Source of the DNA: Acholeplasmataceae bacterium
GTDB lineage: Bacteria > Bacillota > Negativicutes > Acidaminococcales > Acidaminococcaceae
Reading direction: 5' to 3'
Assembly: GCA_012719555.1 (NCBI GenBank)
Contig: JAAYAE010000142.1
Span: forward strand, 1 to 5,055
DNA: 5,055 nucleotides
The notes under the pieces are model-generated. The model ran no database searches and was not told where the DNA came from. It saw nothing but the letters and a program-made list of their open reading frames with translations. A program made the position numbers and the translations under genes. Numbering within the stretch: the first letter of the stretch is position 1; each line of letters starts with the position of its first letter. Shown here piece after piece: positions 1 through 5,055 of the stretch.

Positions 1-1
1 A

Positions 2-223
2 TATTACACTATTAACAATATGCTTATTGTTGGTTCTAATTATTGGAATTCAGTTCATGCTGCAACTCCTGAGGTAATCGTCAAAGATGCGGAAGGGCTA
101 CAGACCATGAGGACCTTAGGCATTAATATGGCTTGGATTTTAAAATGTATTGAAGCAGGTAAAAATGCAGGCATTAGCGAGCCTAAACGAGAAGATAAAA
201 TAGCAACTTTTTTTGCCCAATAG
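2..223 (+). CDS. NAD(P)H-dependent flavodoxin-family oxidoreductase, C-terminal part (5' end outside window)
   Basis: The reading frame is open from the left edge to a TAG stop, so this is the last 73 codons of a gene that begins upstream; the ATG at 20 is internal and should not be taken as the start. The residues after it (GSNYWN, then VHAATPE, DAEGLQTMRTLG and NMAWILK) match the C-terminal end of flavodoxin-fold NADPH-dependent FMN reductases and iron-sulfur-flavoprotein-like oxidoreductases. In these the GSxYWN segment lies beside the FMN pocket and the EGLQTMRTLGxNMAW segment forms the last helix. Such cytosolic proteins move electrons between NAD(P)H or ferredoxin and small acceptors. 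The FMN phosphate loop and any iron-sulfur cysteines would be in the missing part, so the exact subfamily and substrate cannot be given. The gene converges on the glycosyltransferase gene and shares its terminator. Confidence 0.75.
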   Translation, partial: YYTINNMLIVGSNYWNSVHAATPEVIVKDAEGLQTMRTLGINMAWILKCIEAGKNAGISEPKREDKIATFFAQ

Positions 224-277
224 ATGTAAGTCAGTTGTAAAATCCATTATTTAAACAATATTATTCCCAAAATACAC

Positions 278-313
278 AAAAGCACGAATTGGCATTTGCC
301 AATTCGTGCTTTT
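278..313. terminator. Bidirectional intrinsic terminator between convergent genes
   Basis: A perfect 16-bp inverted repeat (arms 278-293 and 298-313, loop ATTT) carries a GC-containing core (AGCACG and GGC) flanked by A-tracts on one side and T-tracts on the other. The RNA therefore ends in a U-run when read in either direction, and TTTTAGTATTTTTT follows on the plus strand. It lies 54 nt after the plus-strand oxidoreductase stop and 8 nt after the minus-strand glycosyltransferase stop, exactly where a shared terminator is expected. Confidence 0.9.
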
Positions 314-321
314 AGTATTTT

Positions 322-1581
322 TTAGCTATGCGAACGATTTGATAAAAAACGGGAAATTTTAGACCAAATTTCTTGAGTATCAAGAAATTGTTTATAATGT
401 TTTTGCACATTTTTATCATAGTGATCAAGTTCTTTAGCTATATTCATAAAATCATCACGACCAAAATAAGCACACACACTGGGAAGTGTAACACTTATTT
501 GCTCCCGCATCGTGTTAATTCGTTCTTCATAGTTTTCGCGTTGGGTTATATACAAAAGCAATGGTTTGTAACGTATCCAACCAATACAAGCCTTATAAAA
601 ACGAGTAACAATGGCCTCTGAATCTGCTTTTATATATTTTAATTTAATTGGAAGTACTCCGTCCATTAAATGATGATAAGTAGAGAAACTATCATGAAAA
701 GTATAAGAGGGTACACGCAGTACTGTTCTTTCCGAAAGACAAGTACTTAAAAAAGTATCTTCTCCTCTAGCTCCGGGAGGATTATAAAAAGGACTTACCC
801 TCTCCGGTTTTGTCAAATTGATGCATAAATTCGAACCAGATATAAACTTAGCGTGATTTATTTCCTTAACTTCTTTGGCTTCACCACTCATCAAAATTTT
901 TGTATCAGCATAAGTCACCCCGCCATTTTTCATAACCGAACTTATCGTATCCCAGTTTATAATGTCATTGCTTATAGCTTCAACAAACAGTCTGAACATA
1001 TTTTCCGGCATTATTTCATTAAACTCCAAATATGGGATAGGCGAAATATAACCACAATGCAGCCCATTAGTTATATCTGCCTCTTTTATGTTTTGTAGAT
1101 GTGTTGCTAAAACCTGTTGTCCACCCCAAATAGCAGTAGAACGAGTATTCGTTACAGCCATTGGATATTCATCATCATCAAGAAAAAGTAGGTAATCAAG
1201 ATTATTTTTTAGTGCCATATAAAGAACGGCATTACGTTTAGCCGCATATCCACTCCCAAAAAATAACTTTGCCTCCTTTTCATTTATTACGCCCTCACTA
1301 ATTAGATATTCACTTTCCGTCTTTACAATATCCTTGTTGATAAATGATGTGCTGTCAAGGAGATTTAGAATATCTTGACTTACATTTGTATAATCTGTTG
1401 CCTTCGTATTAGAATATTTTAAATCATAAGCAACAATTAGATTCAAACGGACATTATCTATGTCAGTAACTCCGCTTTCCTTCCAATTGTAAACACTGGT
1501 TTTTAAAACATTCCTAAAGGTCTTTCTACCGGTTGCAAATCCTATTCCTACATTTATATTCCTGCCATCTGCATTTTTCAA
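322..1581 (-). CDS. GT-A-fold (family-2-like) glycosyltransferase, TTG start
   Basis: This 419-residue protein has no signal peptide or clear membrane segment and is probably cytosolic or peripheral to the membrane. Its N-terminus (VGIGFATGRKTF, about residues 11-22) fits the first strand of a nucleotide-sugar-binding Rossmann-like half. AAKRNAVLYMAL (113-124) followed by YLLFLDDDEYP (130-140) is the typical GT-A arrangement of an RN-containing helix before the metal-binding DxD motif. GARGEDT (270-276) corresponds to the GxDE/ED acceptor-side motif, and HDSF (297-300) is a candidate late metal-binding His. The roughly 130 C-terminal residues are helical and basic, without a second recognisable domain. 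The start is TTG: AGGAGG lies 9 nt upstream and the next in-frame ATG is codon 121, inside the fold. It presumably transfers a sugar from an NDP-sugar to a surface glycan, but donor and acceptor are unknown. No other glycan gene is nearby, so it looks like a single-gene unit with its own promoter, long leader and terminator. Confidence 0.8.
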   Translation of the reverse strand: MKNADGRNINVGIGFATGRKTFRNVLKTSVYNWKESGVTDIDNVRLNLIVAYDLKYSNTKATDYTNVSQDILNLLDSTSFINKDIVKTESEYLISEGVINEKEAKLFFGSGYAAKRNAVLYMALKNNLDYLLFLDDDEYPMAVTNTRSTAIWGGQQVLATHLQNIKEADITNGLHCGYISPIPYLEFNEIMPENMFRLFVEAISNDIINWDTISSVMKNGGVTYADTKILMSGEAKEVKEINHAKFISGSNLCINLTKPERVSPFYNPPGARGEDTFLSTCLSERTVLRVPSYTFHDSFSTYHHLMDGVLPIKLKYIKADSEAIVTRFYKACIGWIRYKPLLLYITQRENYEERINTMREQISVTLPSVCAYFGRDDFMNIAKELDHYDKNVQKHYKQFLDTQEIWSKISRFLSNRSHS

Positions 1582-1788
1582 AACTTATTACCTCCTTGAT
1601 CTATAAACTCACCAATAAAATAAAAAACCGACGCTTCTCTATCTGCCTTGACATCATAGCAGCAAAGGGACTACGCCAGTTGGTGTGCACTACCAAAAGA
1701 AACAATATTTAAATTTTGTACTATATTGTTAACTATTTTTTAATATACACTAGCTTTCCCCGCTTTTAAATGCAAACTGTAACGTCAA
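1582..1788 (-). promoter_or_regulatory. Long 5' leader of the glycosyltransferase mRNA, no recognised riboswitch
   Basis: If transcription starts about 7 nt beyond the -10 box at 1795-1800, the mRNA has an untranslated leader of about 205 nt. It holds small hairpins: TTGGT/ACCAA (arms 1680-1684 and 1692-1696, with GUGCAC in and beside the loop) and CGUAG/CUAUG (arms 1671-1675 and 1655-1659, one G-U pair). A run of six U follows GCGUCGG at about 1622-1634, about 25 nt before the Shine-Dalgarno. I could not match it to a known riboswitch or T-box consensus, and found no convincing strong stem directly before the U-run. It may be a regulatory leader or merely long. No open reading frame with coding character was seen here on either strand. 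Confidence 0.35.
1591..1596 (-). promoter_or_regulatory. Shine-Dalgarno that fixes the TTG start of the glycosyltransferase
   Basis: On the minus strand the sequence reads AAGGAGG, then nine bases, then TTG. This is a full-strength ribosome binding site at good spacing. With no in-frame ATG for the next 120 codons, it settles the non-ATG start at 1581. Confidence 0.85.
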
Positions 1789-1794
1789 TAATTG

Positions 1795-1823
1795 ATTATA
1801 ACATATTTTCATCATATTGGCAA
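1795..1823 (-). promoter_or_regulatory. Sigma-A-type promoter for the glycosyltransferase
   Basis: On the minus strand, TTGCCA (1818-1823, one mismatch to TTGACA) is followed by a 17-nt spacer and a perfect TATAAT (1795-1800). The spacer ends in TGT, which makes an extended -10 (TGnTATAAT). It points toward the glycosyltransferase, the next gene downstream, and lies beyond the end of the dehydrogenase gene, so the two genes are likely transcribed separately. Confidence 0.75.
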
Positions 1824-1879
1824 AGCACCCATTTTTTTACATTCCACAACAAATCCTTTTAACTTTCAGACATGAGCTA

Positions 1880-1920
1880 ACCCCCTTTCATTAGACTTAT
1901 TCTGCCTAATAAAAGGGTGT
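1880..1920 (-). terminator. Imperfect hairpin after the short-chain dehydrogenase, possible terminator
   Basis: Arms 1880-1894 and 1906-1920 pair over 13 of 15 positions around an 11-nt loop, with a CCC/GGG run in the stem. It begins 32 nt beyond the TAG stop of the dehydrogenase, which is where a terminator would be. No U-tract follows the stem on either strand, so it may be a weak terminator or an mRNA 3'-end-stabilising stem. It also lies about 60 nt upstream of the glycosyltransferase promoter. Confidence 0.4.
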
Positions 1921-1952
1921 TCTATTCATACACGAAGAAAAACTTTTTCACA

Positions 1953-2729
1953 CTATTTCTTTTTGTAAACTATTCCACCTGTAGCCTGCTGAGTAGGTGT
2001 AACCGTTACTTCACAAATTTGAACATGTGGAGGAGCACTAATGGCGTAAACTATTATTTCCGCAATATCTTCCGGTGTCAAAGGCGTAATTCCGGCATAA
2101 ACATTCTTGGCCTTTTCTTCGTCTCCATGAAAACGCACATTACTAAAATTAGTCTCAGTCATTCCTGGTTGAATATTAGTAACACGTATGGGTGTATCCA
2201 CCAAATCCATACGCAAACCATCACTAATGAAATGCACTGCTGATTTCGTGGCACAATAAACTGCTCCATTGGGATAAGCAAAAATACCCGCAGTAGAACC
2301 TACATTAACAACATGTCCGTTAAGTTGGTATTTAAGCATAAGTGGCACTATTTTGCGAGTAAGATATAATAATCCCTTAACATTAGTATCAATCATATTA
2401 TCCCAATCTTCGGGACTACCCTCATGCAATTTTTCAAGGCCTAAGGCACAGCCGGCATTATTTACTAAGATATCAATTTTCTTCCATTCTTCCGGTAAAT
2501 TATCTATTGCCTTATCCACAGCCCCACGATTGCTAACATCCAGCTTAATAGCAAGACTTTCGGTATTATAAAGATCACGCAAATTTTTAGAAAGGTCTTC
2601 TATCTTATTGAAACTCCTTGCACACAAAATCAACTTTGCCCCAGCAGCTGCTAAAGCCTCCGCGCAGGAACGACCTATACCATTACTTGCTCCGCTTACA
2701 AATACAATCTTTCCTTTTAGTTTTTGCAT
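1953..2729 (-). CDS. YdfG-like NADP-dependent short-chain dehydrogenase (3-hydroxy acid dehydrogenase family)
   Basis: A 258-residue classical SDR of normal length for the family. Visible motifs are the cofactor loop GASNGIG (13-19), Arg38 after the second strand (a usual mark of NADPH preference), NNAG (90-93), Asn116 in DTNVKG, catalytic Ser145 in GSTAG, Tyr158 and Lys162 in the YxxxK motif, and PGM (188-190). LGLEKLHEGSPEDWDNMIDTN, then FSNVRFHGD (195-203) and LTPEDIAE (217-224), are characteristic of the YdfG/YMR226C subgroup. These oxidise L-allo-threonine, L-serine and 3-hydroxy acids, or in reverse reduce malonic semialdehyde to 3-hydroxypropionate. The subgroup is clear, but the physiological substrate here is not shown. 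GGGAGG lies 9 nt before the ATG. The gene appears to be a monocistron: its own promoter is at 2783-2811 and a hairpin follows it. No partner in an obvious pathway is adjacent. Confidence 0.9.
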   Translation of the reverse strand: MQKLKGKIVFVSGASNGIGRSCAEALAAAGAKLILCARSFNKIEDLSKNLRDLYNTESLAIKLDVSNRGAVDKAIDNLPEEWKKIDILVNNAGCALGLEKLHEGSPEDWDNMIDTNVKGLLYLTRKIVPLMLKYQLNGHVVNVGSTAGIFAYPNGAVYCATKSAVHFISDGLRMDLVDTPIRVTNIQPGMTETNFSNVRFHGDEEKAKNVYAGITPLTPEDIAEIIVYAISAPPHVQICEVTVTPTQQATGGIVYKKK

Positions 2730-2782
2730 TATATAACGCCTCCCTGATTAAGCACCCAACTTATTGACATTTCTTCTGATTA

Positions 2783-2811
2783 ATCTTAACACAATATAAT
2801 GCAAATGTTAA
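2783..2811 (-). promoter_or_regulatory. Probable promoter of the short-chain dehydrogenase
   Basis: On the minus strand TTAACA (2806-2811) is separated by 17 nt from TAAGAT (2783-2788), with TGT just before the -10. The predicted start would leave a leader of about 45 nt. The region is AT-rich and other partial matches exist, including a TATAAT at 2823-2828 without a good -35 box, so the exact start is uncertain. Confidence 0.45.
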
Positions 2812-2877
2812 TAGTTGTAATTATTATACGACTATCTGTTTTTTCACTATGTAATAAGCAATCCCAATTATAGGAAA

Positions 2878-2917
2878 TGTACCATAAACATTAAATAAAA
2901 ATAGCATTTATGGTACA
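2878..2917 (-). terminator. 11-bp inverted repeat after the four-gene cluster, possible terminator or operator
   Basis: Perfect arms TGTACCATAAA (2878-2888) and TTTATGGTACA (2907-2917) enclose an 18-nt A-rich loop. The hairpin lies about 55 nt past the stop of the ferredoxin-type membrane protein, the last gene of the minus-strand cluster, and about 67 nt upstream of the dehydrogenase promoter. Only a short TTT follows it on the minus strand, so termination is plausible but not typical. A dyad of this shape could also bind a regulator. Confidence 0.4.
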
Positions 2918-2970
2918 CCAAAGAACTATATAGTATTAAGGACTTTTATTAGTAAACTATCTGTTGCCAA

Positions 2971-3603
2971 TTAAAATTTCAAGGCTTTTTTAGGACAAAC
3001 AGCAACACATCTCCCACATTTCAAGCAATCACTATTGTTAAACCCTTCTAACTTACCTTTTGCCGTATAAGGCTTTAGTTGCATAGGGCATGCTTTTTCA
3101 CAAAGCTTGCAACCGACGCAAGAATCAGATACGCTTAACTTCATAGGTTTTTTTATAGTACTAATCCAACTAGCCAAGGTTCCCATAGGGCAAAAAGAAC
3201 ACCAAGTTCGTTGATGATAAAATAATCCTAGCACAATCCCAACTATAGTTGTGATTAGTATAAGACGTACCAACACTGCTCCCATGGCTGTTAAATCCCC
3301 CCATGCCGCATACATTTGCACGGTAAAGACAATCATAATAAATAGCACCATAAATATTCTTAAAGCATTACTTCTGAATATGGAAGGAATAGGTTTTTGC
3401 GGCGAAACTTTCGATAATACATGATCATAAAAACTTCCTCTTGGGCAAAAGTTACCACACCAAAAGCGACCCTTATAAAAAGATACCAACACTGGTGCCA
3501 ACATACAAACAAGTGCTATTACACCTATTGCAGGATAGAAAACTCCTATGCCCAAAAATACTAATAAGAGCCAAAACATGTATTGTTGAAGCTTATTTTT
3601 CAT
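2971..3603 (-). CDS. NapH/YccM-like membrane protein with 4Fe-4S ferredoxin motifs
   Basis: A 210-residue protein with about four hydrophobic segments (roughly 8-26, 28-44, 82-98 and 107-128). Two loops carry WCGNFCPRG (Cys49, Cys53) and WCSFCPMG (Cys135, Cys138), the CxxxCP/CxxCP signatures of the NapH/NosR/YccM group. The C-terminal tail has two 4Fe-4S motifs, CVGCKLCEKAC (162-172) and CLKCGRCVAVC (193-203), each followed by Pro. Such proteins pass electrons between the quinone pool or soluble ferredoxin and a redox partner at the membrane. No NapG- or NosR-like partner or terminal reductase is adjacent. It is the last gene of the arsR-yeeE/yedE cluster, 47 nt after the preceding stop. I chose the ATG at 3603, with GGGAGG upstream, over an in-frame TTG at 3639 that would add 12 residues. 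Its presence with a sulfur transporter suggests redox processing of the imported sulfur compound, but that is inference. Confidence 0.85.
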   Translation of the reverse strand: MKNKLQQYMFWLLLVFLGIGVFYPAIGVIALVCMLAPVLVSFYKGRFWCGNFCPRGSFYDHVLSKVSPQKPIPSIFRSNALRIFMVLFIMIVFTVQMYAAWGDLTAMGAVLVRLILITTIVGIVLGLFYHQRTWCSFCPMGTLASWISTIKKPMKLSVSDSCVGCKLCEKACPMQLKPYTAKGKLEGFNNSDCLKCGRCVAVCPKKALKF

Positions 3604-3614
3604 ACGTTTTATTT

Positions 3615-3620
3615 CCTCCC
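3615..3620 (-). promoter_or_regulatory. Shine-Dalgarno that decides the start of the ferredoxin-type membrane protein
   Basis: GGGAGG on the minus strand lies 11 nt before the ATG at 3603. It falls inside the coding sequence of the longer TTG-started version, which itself has only a weak AAGGA upstream. The shorter ATG form is therefore preferred. Confidence 0.7.
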
Positions 3621-3650
3621 AATATCTACAAATATACAACGATATTTTCC

Positions 3651-4178
3651 TTAAAGTCCTTTTTTCTCAAACCATTTAAATAAACTTACCGTTAAGAAAA
3701 TCAAGAAAAATATAACTATCCAATGATTCAAACCCAAAACCTGCGGGAGCGTAATTTTACCATAATTGCCCCAGGTCAGTACAGTTTTTAACATATATGG
3801 GTATGCTTCCGCATAAATACCAGCTCCAACCAGCATGCCGCCGATTCCCCACAAGGCATCAACACGTCCTTCGCCCAATGCACCTAAAGAAGTACCAGGA
3901 CAATATCCCAATAAACCCCAGCCAATGCCAAAAATCAAACCTCCAACGACAACGCCTCCTAAAATCATCGGTTTTAGTGATAATTTAACTATCCCCAAAT
4001 CATAAAGGAAATAAATTCCAACCATAGCTACAGCAATATGTGAAAGCATAAATTTCAATATTGTCATATCTTGCAAACGTAATGCGCCGATTTGTTTATC
4101 ATAACGAAGCACTTGTCCTTTTTGTAATAAAAAACCAAACAAAATTCCCGTAATCAAACCATATAGTAAAGTCATCAT
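3651..4178 (-). CDS. YeeE/YedE-type (DUF6691-like) sulfur transporter subunit, second half
   Basis: A 175-residue integral membrane protein with about five hydrophobic stretches (roughly 2-19, 40-60, 71-91, 105-125 and 150-168). GFLLQKGQVLRY (15-26) and GWGLLGYCPGTSLGALGEGR (87-105) are typical of the short DUF6691/YeeE-YedE family. Cys93 in the CPGT loop matches the conserved cysteine that relays thiosulfate in full-length YeeE/TsuA. Full-length transporters contain two such repeats in one chain; here each repeat is a separate gene, as in PmpAB-like pairs. The start codon overlaps the stop of the upstream subunit gene as ATGA, with GGTGG 9 nt before it, indicating translational coupling and a heteromeric product. 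A second ATG follows at once, so the start is uncertain by one residue. The likely substrate is thiosulfate or another sulfur species; a selenium compound cannot be excluded. Confidence 0.85.
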   Translation of the reverse strand: MMTLLYGLITGILFGFLLQKGQVLRYDKQIGALRLQDMTILKFMLSHIAVAMVGIYFLYDLGIVKLSLKPMILGGVVVGGLIFGIGWGLLGYCPGTSLGALGEGRVDALWGIGGMLVGAGIYAEAYPYMLKTVLTWGNYGKITLPQVLGLNHWIVIFFLIFLTVSLFKWFEKKGL

Positions 4179-4693
4179 TTCTTCGCACCACCTTTATACA
4201 ATAAATTAGCAGAAATCATTCCTCCAATAAAGAAACAAGCTAGAGCTACAAACCCACTTACCGCCAACTGAGACACTCCAGCTAGTCCATGTCCGCTTGG
4301 ACACCCATCTGCCAACCGCACTCCAAACATTGCTATAATACCACCTATGAAGGCAACCACTGCTCTAGGTCCGGTCGGTTTTCCAAAACGCGCCTCCCAC
4401 ATATCAGGGATTGCCTTGATTTGAAAAGTACCCGATGTCATAGCTGCAACAAAAGCACCTATTGCTATACCAAAAACAAACATCCACTGCCAATCAATTG
4501 CCGGTATCTCTTTAATAAAGTATGGCATTTGTGCTATGCGTTCCGGAGAAAACATTTTCTCAATTAACCCTGCGGATTTTACAAAAGAAGTAGACGCTCC
4601 AAAATATTTACCAACAAACCACACAGAACCAATGGCTACTACCCCACTTAAAGCACCCGAAAAATATGGACTCCAACTACCTTCCTTATTCAT
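4175..4693 (-). CDS. YeeE/YedE-type sulfur transporter subunit, first half
   Basis: A 172-residue membrane protein with about four hydrophobic segments (roughly 10-28, 69-86, 110-127 and 140-165). GVRLADGCPSGHGLAG (124-139) is the hallmark YeeE/YedE (Sulf_transp, PF04143) loop, with the key Cys131 followed by PSGHG. An upstream membrane-side motif, MTSGTFQIK (85-93), is also typical of the family. AGGAGG lies 7 nt before the ATG, a strong site. The gene follows the ArsR-type regulator by 55 nt and overlaps the next subunit gene by 4 nt. Together the two half-size subunits should rebuild the two-repeat pore of the family and bring in a thiol-reactive sulfur compound through cysteine-lined constrictions. 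Substrate and direction of transport are inferred from the family, not shown by the sequence. Confidence 0.88.
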   Translation of the reverse strand: MNKEGSWSPYFSGALSGVVAIGSVWFVGKYFGASTSFVKSAGLIEKMFSPERIAQMPYFIKEIPAIDWQWMFVFGIAIGAFVAAMTSGTFQIKAIPDMWEARFGKPTGPRAVVAFIGGIIAMFGVRLADGCPSGHGLAGVSQLAVSGFVALACFFIGGMISANLLYKGGAKK

Positions 4694-4748
4694 ATGCTCG
4701 CCTCCTTGTTTTTCTTAGATTTTCACTAACAACCATTCTTAAAATCAT

Positions 4749-5048
4749 TTAATCAGTAAATAACGCTGACAACAATCTTCTTACTCTTGGATTACATATC
4801 TTATAATTAACTATCAAGCCTTCACGTGTTCCTTCGATTATTCCCGCTGTTTTTAATTTTTGAAGATGCTGTGAAACTGTAGACTGCGGAGCGTTTAGGC
4901 AATTTTGCATATGGGAAACATTACATCCACCATTTTCCAATAGCCCTTTTACTATACACAGACGCACAGGATGCGCCAAAACTTTCAATAGTTCAGCCGC
5001 TTCGCTCAATTTTCTTGTATCATAATCCATAAAATCACTCGCTTTCAT
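4749..5048 (-). CDS. ArsR/SmtB-family winged-helix repressor, probably thiol- or sulfur-responsive
   Basis: A 99-residue protein, the usual minimal length. LLKVLAHPVRLCIVKGLL (20-37) is the dimer-side helix typical of ArsR proteins. APQSTVSQHLQKLKTAGII (53-71) is the helix-turn-helix recognition region, and GTREGLIVNYKICNP (73-87) is the beta wing. Cysteines are at 31, 42, 50 and 85. The C-terminus ends LLSALFTD without the C-terminal cysteine that pairs in SqrR/BigR persulfide sensors, and there is no CVC metal box as in E. coli ArsR. Sensing, if by cysteine, must use another pair. The gene is first in a minus-strand cluster with two YeeE/YedE subunits and a ferredoxin-type protein, so it most likely represses its own operon until the sulfur signal is present. 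The ATG lies 7 nt from the right edge, so its ribosome binding site, promoter and operator are outside; a second in-frame ATG (codon 7) is a possible alternative start. Confidence 0.88.
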   Translation of the reverse strand: MKASDFMDYDTRKLSEAAELLKVLAHPVRLCIVKGLLENGGCNVSHMQNCLNAPQSTVSQHLQKLKTAGIIEGTREGLIVNYKICNPRVRRLLSALFTD

Positions 5049-5055
5049 CTTAAAC

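Larger units (their letters stand above)
2971..5048 (-). other. Putative four-gene operon: ArsR regulator, two YeeE/YedE halves, ferredoxin-type membrane protein
   Basis: All four genes run in the same direction with gaps of 55 nt, a 4-nt overlap and 47 nt. No intrinsic terminator and no convincing promoter was found inside. The combination of a small thiol-type ArsR repressor and a pair of half-size YeeE/YedE subunits parallels BigR/PmpAB sulfur-responsive loci, and the ferredoxin-type protein adds an electron-transfer function. The promoter lies beyond the right edge, so further upstream members cannot be excluded. Confidence 0.7.

Noticed and set aside
20..223. A complete 67-aa small protein starting at the ATG at 20
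   Set aside because: The frame is open to the window edge and the residues match the C-terminal end of a larger flavodoxin-fold oxidoreductase; there is no ribosome binding site before the ATG.
373..1098. Plus-strand reading frames at 373-621 and 853-1098
   Set aside because: Both are antisense to the well-supported glycosyltransferase, have no ribosome binding sites and show no family motifs.
1648..1653. Perfect TTGACA on the plus strand, possible -35 box
   Set aside because: No -10-like hexamer lies 15-19 nt downstream and no plus-strand gene follows.
1652..1730. Short plus-strand frame reading GTTPVGVHYQKKQ, considered as a remnant of a DNA-binding or integrase-like protein
   Set aside because: A TGA lies immediately upstream, it is only about 26 codons long, has no start or ribosome binding site, and the resemblance is too weak.
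2764..2800. Plus-strand TTGACA (2764-2769) and TATAAT (2795-2800)
   Set aside because: The spacing is 25 nt, too long for a sigma-A promoter, and no plus-strand gene lies downstream.
3604..3639. N-terminal extension of the ferredoxin-type protein from a TTG start
   Set aside because: It would place the strong GGGAGG ribosome binding site inside the coding region and add 12 residues unlike the family; the ATG at 3603 is better supported.
4715..4729. TTAG-7-CTAA dyad between the ArsR gene and the first transporter gene, considered as an operator
   Set aside because: The arms are only 4 bp in an AT-rich stretch, no promoter is visible beside it, and the real operator is expected upstream of the regulator, outside the window.

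Overview
The window looks like a chromosomal segment of a low-GC, anaerobic member of the Bacillota. I infer this from the AT-rich sequence, strong AGGAGG/GGGAGG ribosome binding sites, TTG start use, sigma-A-type promoters and a ferredoxin-type membrane electron carrier. A Negativicutes/Clostridia origin is possible but cannot be fixed from the sequence. All complete genes lie on the minus strand; only a truncated gene at the left edge is on the plus strand. No tRNA, rRNA, CRISPR array, insertion sequence or attachment site was seen.

Layout from left to right: (1) the last 73 codons of a flavodoxin-fold NAD(P)H-dependent oxidoreductase (+). (2) A perfect 16-bp hairpin with T-tracts on both sides, serving two convergent genes as a bidirectional terminator. 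(3) A 419-aa GT-A-type glycosyltransferase (-), starting at TTG behind a strong Shine-Dalgarno. It is preceded by an unusually long leader of about 205 nt and a very good extended -10 promoter. (4) A YdfG-like short-chain dehydrogenase (-) that appears to be transcribed alone from its own promoter. (5) A tight four-gene minus-strand cluster running to the right edge, in transcription order: an ArsR/SmtB-family repressor, two half-size YeeE/YedE sulfur-transporter subunits whose genes overlap by ATGA, and a NapH/YccM-like membrane protein with 4Fe-4S ferredoxin motifs.

The four-gene cluster is the most interesting part. The ArsR plus paired YeeE/YedE layout resembles the BigR/PmpAB type of sulfur-responsive operon. 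Here a membrane polyferredoxin-like protein is encoded where aerobes usually have a persulfide dioxygenase or similar enzyme. My inference is that the cluster imports a sulfur species (thiosulfate or sulfane sulfur, or possibly a selenium compound) and couples it to membrane electron transfer, under thiol-based control. The substrate is not shown by the sequence. The glycosyltransferase and the dehydrogenase look like independent single-gene units.
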